Below, in pieces: positions 1 to 12,759 of a stretch of DNA of 64,000 bases. How positions within the stretch are numbered: position 1 is the stretch's first letter; each line of letters begins with the position of its first letter. The notes beneath the pieces were generated by a model. It saw nothing but the letters and a program-made list of their open reading frames with translations. It made no database searches and was not told where the DNA came from. Origin of the DNA: Prosopocoilus inquinatus (Eukaryota > Arthropoda > Insecta > Coleoptera > Lucanidae); the NCBI GenBank assembly GCA_036172665.1, contig CM069870.1:66960212-67024211 (forward strand). Reading direction: 5' to 3'. The translations under genes and the position numbers were made by a program.

Positions 1-823
1 CCGTTTTAAAATCGAGCGAGTCGTTCGGATTACGATAGAGTTCATCGTAATCCGAACGACACATAATTCGTTATATTTCATAAACGGTATGTATTTTCCA
101 CATTGTAGGAAAGTAATTCACAAAATTTACATAAACCCTCACTGATTATGCGCAAAAAATGTGAGAAATATGCTCAGTTTATGAAATATAGCGAATTTTA
201 AGCGGACGCATAGTGTAAGTTTGGTTTATGAATACCGGCCTTAGTGAACTAATTAATTAATTTTTTTAAGCATAGGAAAGTATCTAGTACTCTTGATAAA
301 TGCCTCTTTTTAAAATTTGTGTGGAGAAGAATGTTTGTTTCCTTCAAGAATTGCAGTGAAAAATTCGAGTCAAGAACCTAGCTGAGATCCGAACCCGGCA
401 CGCGAAGCTATATTTAGCCGTTCCTGGGGAGACCCGGAGACCACATTATCATTAGGCTGTCGATAAAGTAGCGGCCTGTAAGGAAATTTGTTCAGAAGTG
501 ATAAAAATAGGACGGCAGATGTCGCTCGCAAAAATTAACGCCCGATATATACCAGGATTGAGGAAATAATTTAATTTGTTCCTTCCTTCATGCCTAAAGA
601 GACCACAGAAATGACAGTGTAATTTGGGGATTAAGCACCGGATTTGTCACTTTATTAATACACAAACATATAGCGAATATTTGAAATCCGAGTAAAATAC
701 CTGAAAAATGAAAACGGCAGATATCCTACCTTTCTTTTTACGCAAAATGTACAAAACAAACGATCTTTTGTGTGTCTATTTTCCTTTCAGACGTTAACTT
801 TTCAATATTTCATTTTCCCGCAG
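1..823. other. Upstream non-coding region with a foldback element
   Basis: I see no credible gene here. Two inverted arms are visible near 67-87 and 178-198 (ATTCGTTATATTTCATAAAC and its near reverse complement). A smaller perfect hairpin lies at about 23-58. These look like a small non-autonomous foldback/MITE element that the window edge may cut. The segment at 360-470 has only a weak tRNA-SINE-like B box. The rest is unique AT-rich sequence. Confidence 0.4.
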
Positions 824-986
824 TCAGTCCGATGTCCGATGACCGGACCAGAAGCGAGTCCGCAGACGCCCGAACGCGAGCGCTCGAAAATGGCCGCCGA
901 GTGAAACGGACGAGAGTGCGTTTCGTGTTTCGCGGTGTTTCTAAAATAAAAGTGCGCCGGAAAACGGATATTTTCATCAGGACGAG
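824..986 (+). other. stan: Candidate 5' exon (first or second exon of stan)
   Basis: This CpG-rich block stands out from its AT-rich surroundings and ends in a strong donor, GAG|GTAAGC, at 987. Its left edge is ambiguous. TCAGTC at 824-829 matches the arthropod initiator, so it could be a transcription start. A pyrimidine tract followed by CCCGCAG just before it would equally serve as a splice acceptor. The next good acceptor on the plus strand upstream of the stan start codon is at 31437, so I infer splicing to it. An ATG at 832 opens an Arg-rich frame that stays open to the donor. A different downstream gene partner cannot be excluded. Confidence 0.45.
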
Positions 987-1745
987 GTAAGCACGCGCTC
1001 GAAATTTATTTTTACCACCCCAAGTTGCGCCTTCGATTTACAAAATGTGCGGTTTAAATGCCTCCGAGTCATTGCACTTGTGTGTGTTGTATAGAGATGT
1101 ACAGTCCGCGCAGTAAGTCGTAAACAACAAAAATCACGCTTGTTGTCATTTTTTTTTTTATTTATGACCGTATCCAAGCAACAATTTGTGTTGTTGTCCG
1201 TTTATAAATTGTTACGCGTTAAATGTTAAATGTTTAAATAAATTAAAAAAATAAACTTGAAGTATAGATAATGTAATTCTAGTAATACTAATACCCGCGT
1301 CTATCTACATATAATCAGGTAAAAAAATATGTTTAGAAAGCGTAATTTATTGGTTTACTTCAAGAACACGCGGGAGTATGTAAAGATTGTATGTGCATAG
1401 TGAAATATGCACGTTTTCATGCAAAAGTGAACTGCGCATTCTGTTTCATTCAAGCTGTCACGCCGAAGCATTTTTTTTTCTCATAATGAGAACGATGAAT
1501 CATCTACCTACCCCTCGTATGGGATGCACCCCCTGCTTGTTCAGAGTGAAGGGTATCAATAGCCCCACCGGTCGATAGGACACCTTTTATTTACACGGAC
1601 AATGCGCTTAGTAAGCAAAGACAAGGGGATCTTCGTACATACAAAGGAAAGCATGCTGCTTTCTAACAGACTTTTAGAGGATTAATTAAATTTATCATTT
1701 GAGGATGAATTTTGAAATGCTCTCTCTAGAAACAGATACCCACCA

Positions 1746-2314
1746 CGGGGTTGCGTTCATAAAGTACACAGAGTTTAGAGACTTTAAAACAAAAGTCACA
1801 TTCTGATGTGTAAATAAATGTTTTTACATTATTTTTTGACGTCCCACTGTGACTTTAATTAAAAAATCTCCTTTAGTTCGATTATGAAACCGGCCTTAAA
1901 TATAGTTAACACATCGTTTATTTTCATAAATGTGAGAGTTAAAAGAGTGAAACATATTCATACCGTGCAAACTGTGAAGTTAAAATTACTCTAACTCTTT
2001 TCAAGCTAAGCTTCTACAGCTGAGTTCAGAAAATTTACTTTGAATAGAGTTCGAGTAGAGTAATTTTGAATTCACTGGGGTGCGTTCAAAAATTGTAACG
2101 GGAGAGCACTTCTTGCGTTTAAAATGAAAAGCAAAATGTACAAAATCACTTGCACGAGAGAGAAAGAATATTATCCAGAGCGTGTTCTTCTCAGTTTCTG
2201 AACGTGCTCCTATACGCACGCTGTGGATAGGTTTTTACTCTTTTAACTCCGGCGTTTATGAACGGTTTAAAGGTAATAGAGTTAACTCTGTGTTACTTTA
2301 TGAACGTGCTCCCG
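1746..2314. mobile_element. Foldback/MITE-like element, ~570 bp
   Basis: Terminal inverted arms match between about 1746-1785 (GTTCATAAAGTACACAGAG) and 2275-2314 (reverse complement GTTCATAAAGTAACACAGAG). Further copies of the same end motif occur inside, near 2086 and 2199, suggesting nesting. At about 1871-1893 it includes a CTCCTTTAGTTCGATTATGA motif that is also an end of the element at 57084. No transposase is encoded. The open frame across 2182-2541 is judged a chance frame. Confidence 0.55.
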
Positions 2315-2541
2315 AACGCAGCTTTGGGTTCATAGCAGAGCCGGATCTAGGGTTTTCGGCATCCCGGGTAAACAATTTTCAGTACCCTTTTTATACGATG
2401 ATAACGTATATTTTTGGTTATCAATATGAAATTACAAAAAAAATAAAACTCCTAAAGAAAACAAGAAAAACAAATGACGACTACCGCAATCAAAAATTGA
2501 TACTTATTTGTGCTAGTGGTTACTTAAAGTTACCAAAATAA

Positions 2542-4385
2542 GACTTCAGAATTCGAAAAAGACTTCTTCAAAAAGTTTTAAAATTTTGCAATTAAATGTA
2601 CTACATCAGGTGAACAAAATAAAGATAATTATCCTGAAGGAACTATCGACCTGATTGTTACAGTTTAATTTCCTCGTTCTCCTAAATATACATGTCTGAT
2701 TGGTACAGTTTAATTTCCTGGTTCTTTTAAATATTCATACGTGGTACGTTTTAGTTGTTGACCGTTGGCCACACTGTTCGTTTCCGGTTTCAGGTTCAGG
2801 CGTTTTATTACGTTCTTATTAGGAAGACACGATATCTGTAACTGTAATCTGATTGGCCGAAATTGTGTTCGTGAGAGGATTTATTTCCGGCCTCTTGCTC
2901 TATCGCCATTCGACATTACACCAGCACGAGGTACAGACACGTATACATACTTCCGTAAATTGTTATAATTTATTATGCAAAATTCGAATCAGCTACAGTG
3001 ATAACTGGTATTATTTCTGCTTCATGAACTTGTGGAGTTGTTGTAAGCAGCTTATTCCAAGCGGATCTTCCGTTCCTGCGTTAAAAAGTCAGGTATTTTT
3101 GTGACGCCATTTCAACGACCCATGCTCATATTAGATTTCTTTGTTCCCACAGAGAAATTCGTTTATTTAGTTCGTCCCTGGAATCTTTTATGTTTCGACA
3201 ATATTTTTCTGTTTGCTCTTCATCTGTCTCGACGTCATTTGAGGGGCGACGCCTTATAGCGTCCTATTAGAAGATCATCGTTCCACGCGACTCAACGCCA
3301 TCTCAGCGAATCGCCACAAGAGGTCGTTACGACGTCTGAGTTAAACGAAACAAACAGGTGTTTGACAACAGGACGCAATAAAACCAATTTCGGACCACAA
3401 AACGCAATTTATCGTTTAACTTTGTTATTTGATTATTGAATGCCGCCTTTTACTCAGTTATTTCGGCACATGTGAGTGCACCGAATGTTAATTATCGTAT
3501 TGAGTAAAGTTTACACACGTGTTTCGTTAATTTGTGTAAAACTAGAAGAAATGAAGCTCTACGTGTCTGCTGAGGTGATTTGTAAGCATCCTTGCTAACG
3601 GATTTAAACGATTCGTAAAATCTAAGGTATGTATGGGGATTATTAAGTGTGGGCCCGCGGTTACATACGCTTTCTTTGTTCCTTGGAACAGAATCCGTTT
3701 AATCGCGGGGTATACTTTCGAATATAGCATCGACGAGGAGATACGCCCGAATGCAGGACCTTTTTATTCTTCCGAATGTTCTTGGGGCCGTTACAAGTAG
3801 GGAGAATTACAAATGTCATTTAATTATAATTAATTTAATTTTACGCACTCACACTGCACATGAATGCAACAAAAAATACATGATAGTTTTTTTTGATCGA
3901 TTTTCTTTTGTTACTTTTATTCGGATCAATTATGGAATTTTCTTTTTATTAAATTTTTATACATTTTCATTTGTTTTTCATTACTCGCTTTATTTTTTGT
4001 GTTAATTTTGATTGTTTTCTTTTTTTCCTTTTGTGGAATTTTATTATCTTGCAAAGCGTTACGCTCCAGACAGTTTTTACTTCTGTACAAGTTGGTGTTT
4101 ATTTGTTAAAATTATTTTCACATTCCGTCAGAAAATTGTCGATTTTCTTTTGTTTTTCATTTACCATACGCTTCGTATTACAATTTTGTTTGTTTGTCCT
4201 CTTTTGTTCGTGACGACTGTAAAAAAAATCAGTCAACAAGATGCGAAAAATCAATTTTTGATAAAAATAAGTAAAAGAACACTGTAAAAATTAGTTCACA
4301 AAATGCGAAAACCGGTTCGATTAAAAAGAGAGAAACAGAATATAAATGACAAAAGTTTTTTTTTGTAAATAAATATTGAAACAAT
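2542..4385. other. Non-coding intronic stretch
   Basis: AT-rich sequence without recognisable coding exons. Around 3230-3370 there is a more GC-rich patch, but it shows no codon structure. The T-rich open frames at 3751-4287 are low-complexity and hydrophobic by composition only. Nothing else was recognised. Confidence 0.4.
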
Positions 4386-4516
4386 TAGGTTCGGTATTAT
4401 AAACGTAAAATAAATTTACTATGCAGTTTAATGTCTTAGTAACAATTGTAAAAACAATGGTTACTAAGGCATTAAACAGAAGAGTAAATTTAACTTGCGT
4501 TTATAATACCGGGCTT
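4386..4516. mobile_element. Palindromic MITE, ~130 bp
   Basis: The left arm, beginning TTCGGTATTATAAACG, pairs with the right arm CGTTTATAATACCGGG. Inner arms around TTTAATGTCTTAGTAAC / GTTACTAAGGCATTAAA also pair, so nearly the whole element folds into one hairpin. It has no coding capacity. The class is not determined because the target duplication is unclear. Confidence 0.65.
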
Positions 4517-4785
4517 TAAAAAAATAAGTATTAAGTGCAGTAGAAGACTTTTCATAATAATTATCGACCGTTTTTTTTTAATATTCTGATTCAACTTTAT
4601 GTCTGAATCAGTTATTTTTTATTTTATTAATTACTAGAATGACAAAAGGAAAATAAATTTAAAAGAAGATGATCCTCCGGCCGAAACTTTTGCAAGTCAA
4701 GACACTGGCAGGAAACAAAAGGACAAAACAAACGAATTGTGAATAAAATGCAAAACATAAATTCCTTAATTGAAGTTTGTTCTTG

Positions 4786-5066
4786 TCCGATGAAAATAGT
4801 AAGTAGAAAGTTTTTTTAATCTCAATCCGGACAGAAAAATGAAGGCAAACACACTCAACGTTTCGCTATAGATTTATAGCTATAAATCTATAGCGAAACG
4901 TTGAGTGTGTTTCCCTTCATTTTTCTGTCCGGTTTGAGATTAAAAAAACTTTCTACTTACTCAACGTTTCGCTATAGATTTATAGCTATAAATCTATAGC
5001 GAAACGTTGAGTGTGTTTCCCTTCATTTTTCTGTCCGGTTTGAGATTAAAAAAACTTTCTACTTAT
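4786..5066. mobile_element. Near-perfect hairpin element with partial tandem second copy
   Basis: The arm starting AGTAGAAAGTTTTTTTAATC at about 4802 and running through a CTCAACGTTTCGCTATAG core is repeated in inverse to about 4946. The centre is the palindrome TATAGCTATA at about 4868-4877. A second, truncated copy (about 4960-5066) repeats the palindromic core and the right arm almost identically, which implies a recent duplication. A related but smaller hairpin at 8585-8680 shares the flank TTGTCCxATGAAAAT. Confidence 0.75.
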
Positions 5067-5439
5067 AAATTCCTTAGAACAGAAAAGCAAAAGAGAAAGA
5101 AAAAATACTAAATGAGTAAAAAAACTTTAGGAAAACGATAATCGAAGTAAGTCTTGTAGCCTGAATCAGGCGCCAGGCGCCAAATGAGATTTTTCAACGC
5201 CAAACATGTCAAAAATGTAGGCAAAATTTCGCCCAAGGTACATATAATGAAGTTTGAGGTTATGTGTAGTGTTGCCAACACTTCCAAGAACTTTTTCCGT
5301 AAATGCTAGTTGAAAGGGCTATCAATTAATAATTAAAGAAATCAAATAATCATTCAAGAAAAGAAAGATCTAAAATCTATTCGAATAAAAGAGAAAATAG
5401 GCAGGGCGAACTATCGGCGGGATTTAAGTGTAAAATAAA

Positions 5440-6230
5440 ACCATATAGAGTAAAAAAAACGAAAACCAATAGGTAATCAAAATGTCAAATAAAATCAAAC
5501 AACAGAAAAACAAAAACAAAATATGATAACTTGATAGTTAAAAAATAAAAACTAAACAAAGAAAATCGTTTAAAAGTAAAAAACAAAAGTCGATCAATTG
5601 ATTCTGTTAAAAACTAAAATAAACAAAGTCAAATAAGGAATGAAAAAAGACGATTGATGATGATGATAATAAATATTCTGTAAAACTAGCATAACTTACA
5701 TCGAATCAAGAACATTGACGAATTTTTAACCGAATGTTTGAACAAAAGGTAATTCAGATATGAAATAAGGCCGAATCAAGAAAATTAAAAAGATGATCGA
5801 TAATTATAAAGAAAACTCTTTTACCGCAATTAATAGTTATTTTTTTAATTGTTTCAATGTTTATTTATTTTCAAAGAAAACTTTCGTCATTTACTTCATT
5901 TGTGCAGAATATTTATAACATTTATACTAGAGGATAACGTAAGTTTCATTATTACTGTTAAATATTATTGTATTGAACATCCATATTTCTTTAACTTGAA
6001 GACTATATAACATTTTTGCTACTGACGATGCCATAAGTGCGAAACCGGTCTAGAAAAAAGAAAATGAATAAATACAAATTGCGTTAGAAGATGTTTCTTC
6101 ATAATTATTGATTCTACTTACCGCAAATATCATGGAAAACCTAACTAATAAAAAGACGATCGGTTGATAATAACAAAAAAATAATAAAATAAAGTCAAAT
6201 AGAATGACAGATTGTTACAATTCAACAAAA
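5440..6230. repeat. A-rich degenerate low-complexity repeat
   Basis: Dense AAAACAAAA / AATAAAACAAA words and recurring GACGATyGAT motifs resemble the much larger tract at 8395-9800. The strand bias (A over T) is consistent with expansion by slippage of an ancestral short repeat. No coding potential. Confidence 0.45.
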
Positions 6231-6254
6231 TTTAACATTTCTAGTATATTTACA

Positions 6255-6950
6255 GCTACTGTCTTAAAAACAATAATTAAATTTGAAGGTGGTCGATAGA
6301 CATTTTTATTTTCTTGTAAGGGGTGTAAAAAAGTTTGGAAACTTCTGGTTTACAGGTTTTGTTGGTAAAGAAGAACTCGACTTTTCTGCTTGGCGAACAT
6401 CCTCGACTTATCACAAAATTAGAACAAAATAAAACAATAATTAAACTTCAAGGAGGGGTCGATGGACATTTTTGTTTTCTTGTAAGGGGTCGATGCGTAA
6501 AAAAGTTTGGGAACCACTGGTTTACAGGTTTTGTTGGCAAAGAAGAACTCGACTTTTCTGTTTGGCGAACATCTTCCGACTTCTCACAAAATTAGAACAA
6601 AATAAGACAATAATTAAATCTGAAGGGGGAGTCGATGGACATTTTTATTTTCTTGGAAGGGGTCGATGTGTAAAAAAGTTTGGGAACCACTGGTATACAG
6701 GTTTTGTTGGTAAAGAAGAACTCGACTTTCCTGCTTGGCGAACATCCCCGACTTATCACAAAATTAGAACAAAATAAAACAATAATTAAATTTGAAGGGG
6801 GGGGGGGGTCGATGGACATTTTTATTTTCTTGTAAGGCGTTGCTGTGTAAAAAAGTTTGGGAACCACTGGTTTAGTTGGTAAAGAAGAACTCGACTTTTA
6901 TACTTGGCGGACATCCTTGACTACCACAAAATTATTAAATAGCTAGGCCG
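6255..6950. repeat. Tandem repeat, ~172-bp unit, four copies
   Basis: The word CAATAATTAAA recurs at 6271, 6435, 6608 and 6780, giving spacings of 164, 173 and 172 bp. Each unit contains GGTCGATGGACATTTTT, TTTGGGAACCACTGGTTTAC and GAAGAACTCGACTTT. The three open frames in it (6335-6867) are produced by the repeat and are not counted as genes. The fourth unit is eroded and has a run of G at about 6797-6807. Confidence 0.85.
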
Positions 6951-7089
6951 GCGTAATACCATGAAAGATTTGATATAAAATCCTACACAAGGAAAATGTT
7001 TAATTATTATTATTTTTTTTGACAGAGTAGTCGGAATGTGAGAAACACCAATTAGCAGAGCTTATCTGTAGAGATGTAACTTTTCAAGA

Positions 7090-7680
7090 AAAGTCATGAG
7101 ATTAAAGAGCATGCGTTACGTGACAAGTCCTCGTCATATTCCGACCACTCTACCTAACAAAATGCATTTTCCGGTCATTTTCTTTTACCGCAAGAAATTT
7201 CTGCATCTTATTTTATTAGCGCAGGAAATATCTCCACTTAATATAATAATCGCCATTAAAATTATTTATATCTTCAGTTACTTTGATGCTAATGAACGCT
7301 GCCCGACGTAATTTTAAATCCAGAACACGTCATGCCGATGCAGCCAGGTTTATAACCATTCAGAACTGAACCAACCGCACCACAGCAAATTGTTATTAAA
7401 GGCTCACCGAGAGCTTGATCATTGCGATCGAAGTAATTGCACGCTTAGATTTATCGCTTGTGTCAATAGCCCCCGGTTGCATTCACTGAAATTTACGTAC
7501 TTCAGGAAAGTAGAGTGAGTGCAATTATTCGAAACGGTCGCCGCCGCCGCCGGTTGGTTGGTATGACAACGTGCGACGAGGACACGAGATTATCGGATTT
7601 CCACGGGGAAATCGATTCGATGGAAATTTGATTCGGTTTATTCAGTCTGTTTTAATAATTACGGCGCACGTCGAAATTGA
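7090..7680. promoter_or_regulatory. Repeat-poor island, possible intronic regulatory DNA
   Basis: Balanced composition, with a CGCCGCCGCCGCCGG patch near 7540, contrasts with the flanking A-rich repeats. Inverted repeats and coding signals are lacking. I infer possible constraint from this contrast only. There is no direct evidence of enhancer function. Confidence 0.2.
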
Positions 7681-7944
7681 TTACGTTTTGCGACGGATTT
7701 TATAAAATTTATCGTGGTTCACTCGAGGGGGGTGTTTATTGTTCGAGGGAAAACCAATTCGCGTTTTATGTAGGACAGTAATTCCCTTCTCATTCCTGTG
7801 TAGTATACCCCAAGCGGTTTGCTCCCAGCCAGTTTGATTGAAAATAAAATTTATTTTATAAAATACGCGCAGAATACACGATTTACAAAACAAAATACAT
7901 ATCTCTAGATGGTCTTGGAAACAATCGTATATCGTCTTATTCAT

Positions 7945-8394
7945 TGTTTATTGGACTATTTGCAACACAGCAAAACGGGCGATAGTTGGTTCATTTGACG
8001 CATTTGACTAACATCAACAGCGACAACTGGCGACAACATTGTATGTTATACACAGCTTTTTAAGTTGATGAATGATCAACCTGCACGGAATCTTCAAGTC
8101 AACGAAAAGACCAAACCACCTGACCAATGAACCATTGAGAAAAGCGATCAAGTGGTTTAGTCTGACGAGTCATACCGTTCAGTTACCGCAGCCTTAATTT
8201 AAATTTGATATGTCTAATGACACGAACTTTTCTATAATGCTGACGCATGTGACAGCTGTCAATGTCAAGCTGTTAACGACCGAAAGTTACTTCAGTTGTA
8301 CCGTCTGATGGCAATATACCCGGTAAATAAAATAATGGGTAAACACCTGGATATTTACCCAAAAATTGGGTAAATTTGGGGCAAATTCATCATA
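7945..8394. other. Non-coding intronic stretch
   Basis: Unique-looking AT-rich sequence. A short inverted pair, ATTTACCC / GGGTAAAT, near 8350 could be a small hairpin. No gene recognised. Confidence 0.3.
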
Positions 8395-9800
8395 TCGCCA
8401 AATAATAGGAAAAGAGGAACAATAAAATTAGTTTAAAAACAAATTTAACGCAAATAAAGACGGGCAACAAAATAAAACAAGAGACGAACTATGTATAAAA
8501 TAAAGCAAGAGCCGAACAATAAAATTTAACAAAATTCAATAACAGAACAAGGAAATTAAATATTACAAATAACAGCATTTGGTTCTTGTCCCATGAAAAT
8601 TGTAAGTTTTTAATCTACAATCGGACAGAATATAAATAGAGAAGCATTTATATTCTGTCCGGTTACAGATTAAAAACAAATAACAAAAATTATGAATGGG
8701 AAGGGTGGCGCAAGCGAAAAACTAAAAGTGAACGAGACAAAAGAAATGCTAAAAAATCAATAAAATGAAGCAACAAAAGACGATCAATAAATAAACAAAA
8801 ATAGGAACAGTAAAAATAAAAAATTTAAACGAGAAAGTGATAACGAAAGACGAAAACAACGAAACAGAAAATTACATAATTAACAAAACAAAACGAATAT
8901 AGTAAAATCAGATGAAATGCAAACGAAAAAGAAAGATGAACAATAAAACAAAGTAAAACAAGTGACGGAACGACAAAACAAGAAAAAAAGACGGTTAATA
9001 AATACAAAAAGGCGAAAGAAAATCGATCAAGTTAAATAAAAATCAAAAGAATCGGAAAACAAAACAAAACACAAAATAAAATAAAAGAAAAGACGATCAA
9101 TAAATTTTAAACAAAATCAAAATATACATTTTAGAAAGCGGGAAATGGAAATGAGGAAAACTACGGCGAACGTTGAAATGAAACAAAATACACGCAGTAA
9201 AACAAAAGGGGACCGACAAAGAAAATGAAAATCAAAACAATAAAATTGAAATAAAAGTCAAAAAATGGCAATAAAACGACACGGATCGAAAAAACAGTCA
9301 ATAAATGCCAAGAAAAGAAAATCGATCAAGCTAAATAAAAATCAAAAGAAACAAAAGACACAAAGTGAAGTACAGTAAAATGAAACTAAAAGTAATCAAC
9401 AAAATAAAACAAAAGACGATCAATGAAGTTAAACAAAGACGAAATATTTATCTAAAAAAAGCGTCAAACGCAAACAAGGAAAAAAAAATGACGAACGTTG
9501 GAATAAAACAAAAGATATACATCACGACAAAAGAGGGCCGACAAAGAAAATGACAACGGATCGATAAAATTAAATGACAATCGAAAGGTTTATAAAATGA
9601 CAGCGATTGTCTTTTGTTTTGTATGGTTGATTAATTTTTGTTTCGCTTTTTGTTTTTCGTTTACGTTACCGAGGGGTCAATGAAATTAAACAAAAAGCAA
9701 AACAAAATACGATTAACACAAGATTGATGAAAATAAAGATAAGACTTATGAAAAAGCAAACGGCAAATGCAAATGAGAAAGGACACCGATTGTCTTTTTC
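8395..9800. repeat. Long A-rich degenerate tandem repeat tract
   Basis: About 1.4 kb dominated by variants of AATAAAACAAAAGACGATCAAT, with A in large excess over T on the plus strand. Similar units recur at 5440-6230 and 12700-13850. Open frames in it (8825-9007 minus, 9365-9553 plus) are lysine/asparagine-rich or phenylalanine-rich products of the composition and are not genes. Confidence 0.6.
8585..8680. repeat. Small hairpin (related to the 4.8-kb element)
   Basis: GTTTTTAATCTACAATCGGA pairs with TCCGGTTACAGATTAAAAAC across a short ATTTATATTC centre. The flank CTTGTCCCATGAAAATTGTA matches the flank of the larger hairpin at 4786, which suggests one family inserted twice in A-rich repeat DNA. 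Confidence 0.6.
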
Positions 9801-10839
9801 ATTAGATTGATTATTTGTTGTTACACTCTTGCGATTCGCCTTTTGTTTTTGGTTTGCACGATGATGTAAAGATCAACTGAAAAATGAAATTAATAAACAG
9901 TAAGTAAATAATATAAAAGGCCCAACCTAAATTTAATGAACTGAAACTAGGTTTTAAGGAACTAATAAGAAAATCCCAATCAATCGACAAAAGAATGAAA
10001 AAAAAATAGTTATGTAGAGATCTTGTGGCTTGATTAGAACTTCTCACGTGACCTGTGCAATATAAGCAAGTAAGCTCCGCCCACAGGCTTCTCAAGTTGC
10101 GATACCTCTACCAAATCATTTTTAAAATTTCTTTGTTGCAATTTGCAAAGCATTTGAGGGGTTCGAGCTAAAATACTTTGAAGAACTTTTTGCTTTTGAC
10201 GGTGGACATAGATTTATTTTAAAATAATTAATATTCTGTTGTGTTGTGATTTAAAAAAAATTCATTTCCTTATCAGTTAATTTTTTTATTGTTACTGCAT
10301 AATGGATGGTGGATAATCATCCCAAATAAGAATTGATTTAATTGTGTATTTTTTTGGTGTTTAAATCAATTACTTTACAATAGGTAACTTAAAATTTTGG
10401 AGACTTTAGTCCGTAATCAGTGTTCAAATTTAAAAACAGAGACATTCTGAATCTCATAAGTCTGTATCTCAGGTTTGGATGATTTAATTTTATTGTATTG
10501 TAAATTATTGTCATTCCTATTATTTCATTTTATGACAGTTTTTTTTTCAATTTAATTTTGAGTATGACTGTTATTTTTTAATTTTGAATAAGACTGTTAT
10601 CTTTTTTTTATAGAAAAGATGTTAAAAAAATGTACAAAATAAATAAATGTTTAAAAAAAAGTTTTCTTGTTTTGGCAGAGGCGGTTAAAATTTCCTTTTC
10701 CGGAGGCGATAGAAACTTGGATGGATAATTTTAAATCTGAAAAATGGAAAATCGGCTATAAGTTGCAGGTAACTGCAGTATTATGAAAAGTGTAAAAGTT
10801 CTTTTGTTCGAGAGGGAGAGAAAAAAGAAAAAGAAAGAA

Positions 10840-11070
10840 CAAAAAAACAAGGCCGCGATGTAAATCGTGCATTAAGAGCACTTGCTAATTAATTATGTCA
10901 AGGTAATTCCGAGAAACAATGACCCGACTCTTTGTTTTATGAAACAGCTTGTTTAAATGACCGTTTAACAAGTGGAAGACGTAAACTACACGAGACTATT
11001 AAGCGTGGTGTGAACTGATGAATGTAAATAGCTCTTAATAAGGTTTATGTATACCTATCGTCAGTCAATA
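10840..11070. promoter_or_regulatory. Repeat-poor island with homeodomain-type words
   Basis: A unique stretch with GCTAATTAATTATG near 10885 and few homopolymers, next to degenerate repeats. TAATTA cores are typical homeodomain sites but are common in AT-rich DNA, so this is only a candidate. Confidence 0.15.
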
Positions 11071-11425
11071 AAGAACCGAAGCATCAATGGTTGAGGAAAG
11101 TACTTCTTGCGAATGTAATTTTTCGCCTGAAGAAGAGTTGAAGATATTACGCAAGCGACGTTAGTGTTTAAGTAACAACAGACATTACGAAATTTATTTT
11201 TCTTTTCTTGCTTTTATTCTGATTGTTTATTCAAACTATTATTTTCATGATGTGCTTTTGAAAAATCAATTTGTCTAATATATGAGGCCTTTTCGGAAAT
11301 TCGCTCGGAGCGCCACTGGTTACTATATTTTTCTCACCGTTGCACACACTAGGTCTGTAAGTTTTCTCTCTCACATTTCTTCTTGGGTTATGTTCCGAGC
11401 GAGAAAACGCCTATGGTTTAATGCA

Positions 11426-11434
11426 GCGCCACCT
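11426..11434. promoter_or_regulatory. CTCF-like word GCGCCACCT
   Basis: GCGCCACCT is the reverse complement of AGGTGGCGC, a core form of the insect CTCF motif. The context AGCGCCACCTATTGC fits less well than the site at 24285. Candidate only. Confidence 0.25.
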
Positions 11435-12504
11435 ATTGCTTAAAGGTTCCACCTGTCTAATCATAAAAATTGTTTTTTTAGCTTGTGTTCGAAAAAAAAA
11501 TTGAAATAATTGATTGTACCTTTCTAAACGATATCTACTGTGTTTTTATTAGTACTAAATCGATGATGATGAATTGAATTGAATCAGAAAATATGAAAAT
11601 GTAGTGCCATCTATCAGCTGTAAATATTCAATCAATTTACATGTTGGATTAACTAGTAAAACGTCATCTGTCGTGTTTCATTAAGTTTAAACTCATATTT
11701 ATACTGATGAAAATTCGAAAACGTAATTACTACTTCGAAATGGTCAAAATTAATTAACAATTCTGTTAAACCTTAACACAATTTGTTCAATTATTGTTTC
11801 ATTAATTAATTTCGAAATGTTTAAAATGCACTAATTAAGAAAATACATTTGGATTTGAGCGTTTCATATTCTGAGACTAAAATCGTTGGAAATTGTTGGA
11901 AATTTCAATGAGAAATGGTTGCGAATACAGAGTGGGCCGGTAGGATGTGAACAAAATCTAAGGGCTGTAATACATTTCAAATTTATTTGTGCAATAATTT
12001 ATATATCGATTAAATACTATTATAATTTAAAATTAGCCACATAACTACAGAGTGTTTCTTAGGAATGTCTACGTTGTACACTAAAAGTAAGTAAACATAA
12101 TGTTTTAATATTGTGATCAGCTCTTCAAGGGCTAACGAAATAAAAGAAATAACGTAAACTGCAATAAAATATATAGTGTTCCGTTTAAAAACTAACAGGT
12201 TTGTAACTTCATTTTCGCAACCTTCGGGAAGTTTGGGACACTTTGTACATATTTGATGAATTACAGTAATTTCTGAAATAAGTATTGTCAATTCACTAGA
12301 CATGGACAATGGTTCTGTTAAACGAAAATGAAAAACATGTCTGTGCATTTCATTCTACCGCGAGAACGAGTAATTTATGATTGTAATTACATTTGCAGTT
12401 GATAACACTTTTTTATCTTAAATTTCAGCAGCTGTCACACTTATTAGGATTTTTATTTATAGCATAAAATTTGTTGACTAAAAATAATAAAAAAATTTGT
12501 TGCA

Positions 12505-12585
12505 AACCCGCTTCAATTTGTCTATCCTACTGCAATGTTACGTCAAAAAGCGATCGTAGGATGTTGCTGTTTTATCTTTTCACCA
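12505..12585 (+). mobile_element. Tail fragment of the hammerhead-bearing repeat family
   Basis: Words CCCGCTTCAATTTGTCTATC and TACTGCAATGTTACGTCAAA, followed by AAGCGATCGTAGGATGT, match the non-ribozyme part of the 312-bp unit at 58.9-59.4 kb. The hammerhead part is absent here, so this is a truncated copy inside the first intron. Confidence 0.75.
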
Positions 12586-12759
12586 CTAAAAATAATAAGT
12601 TAATAAGAAAAAGTGAAATTAATAAGTTAAAGGAAAAGGAAAAACAAATGAAATCGGGGAAATGAAATGGCGCGGAAAAAAGGTTCCAAAAAAGAAACTC
12701 GTGAAATGAAATTTCTAAAGAACCCATAACTTTAATTTCGGAAAAACGATTAACAATTC

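Noticed and set aside
360..470. tRNA-derived SINE on the minus strand (B-box-like GGGTTCGGATC)
   Set aside because: The A box and tRNA fold are not convincing, and no second copy is seen.
12010..12348. 112-codon minus frame with hydrophobic segments
   Set aside because: No family resemblance. Composition matches AT-rich intron, so chance is likelier than a nested gene.
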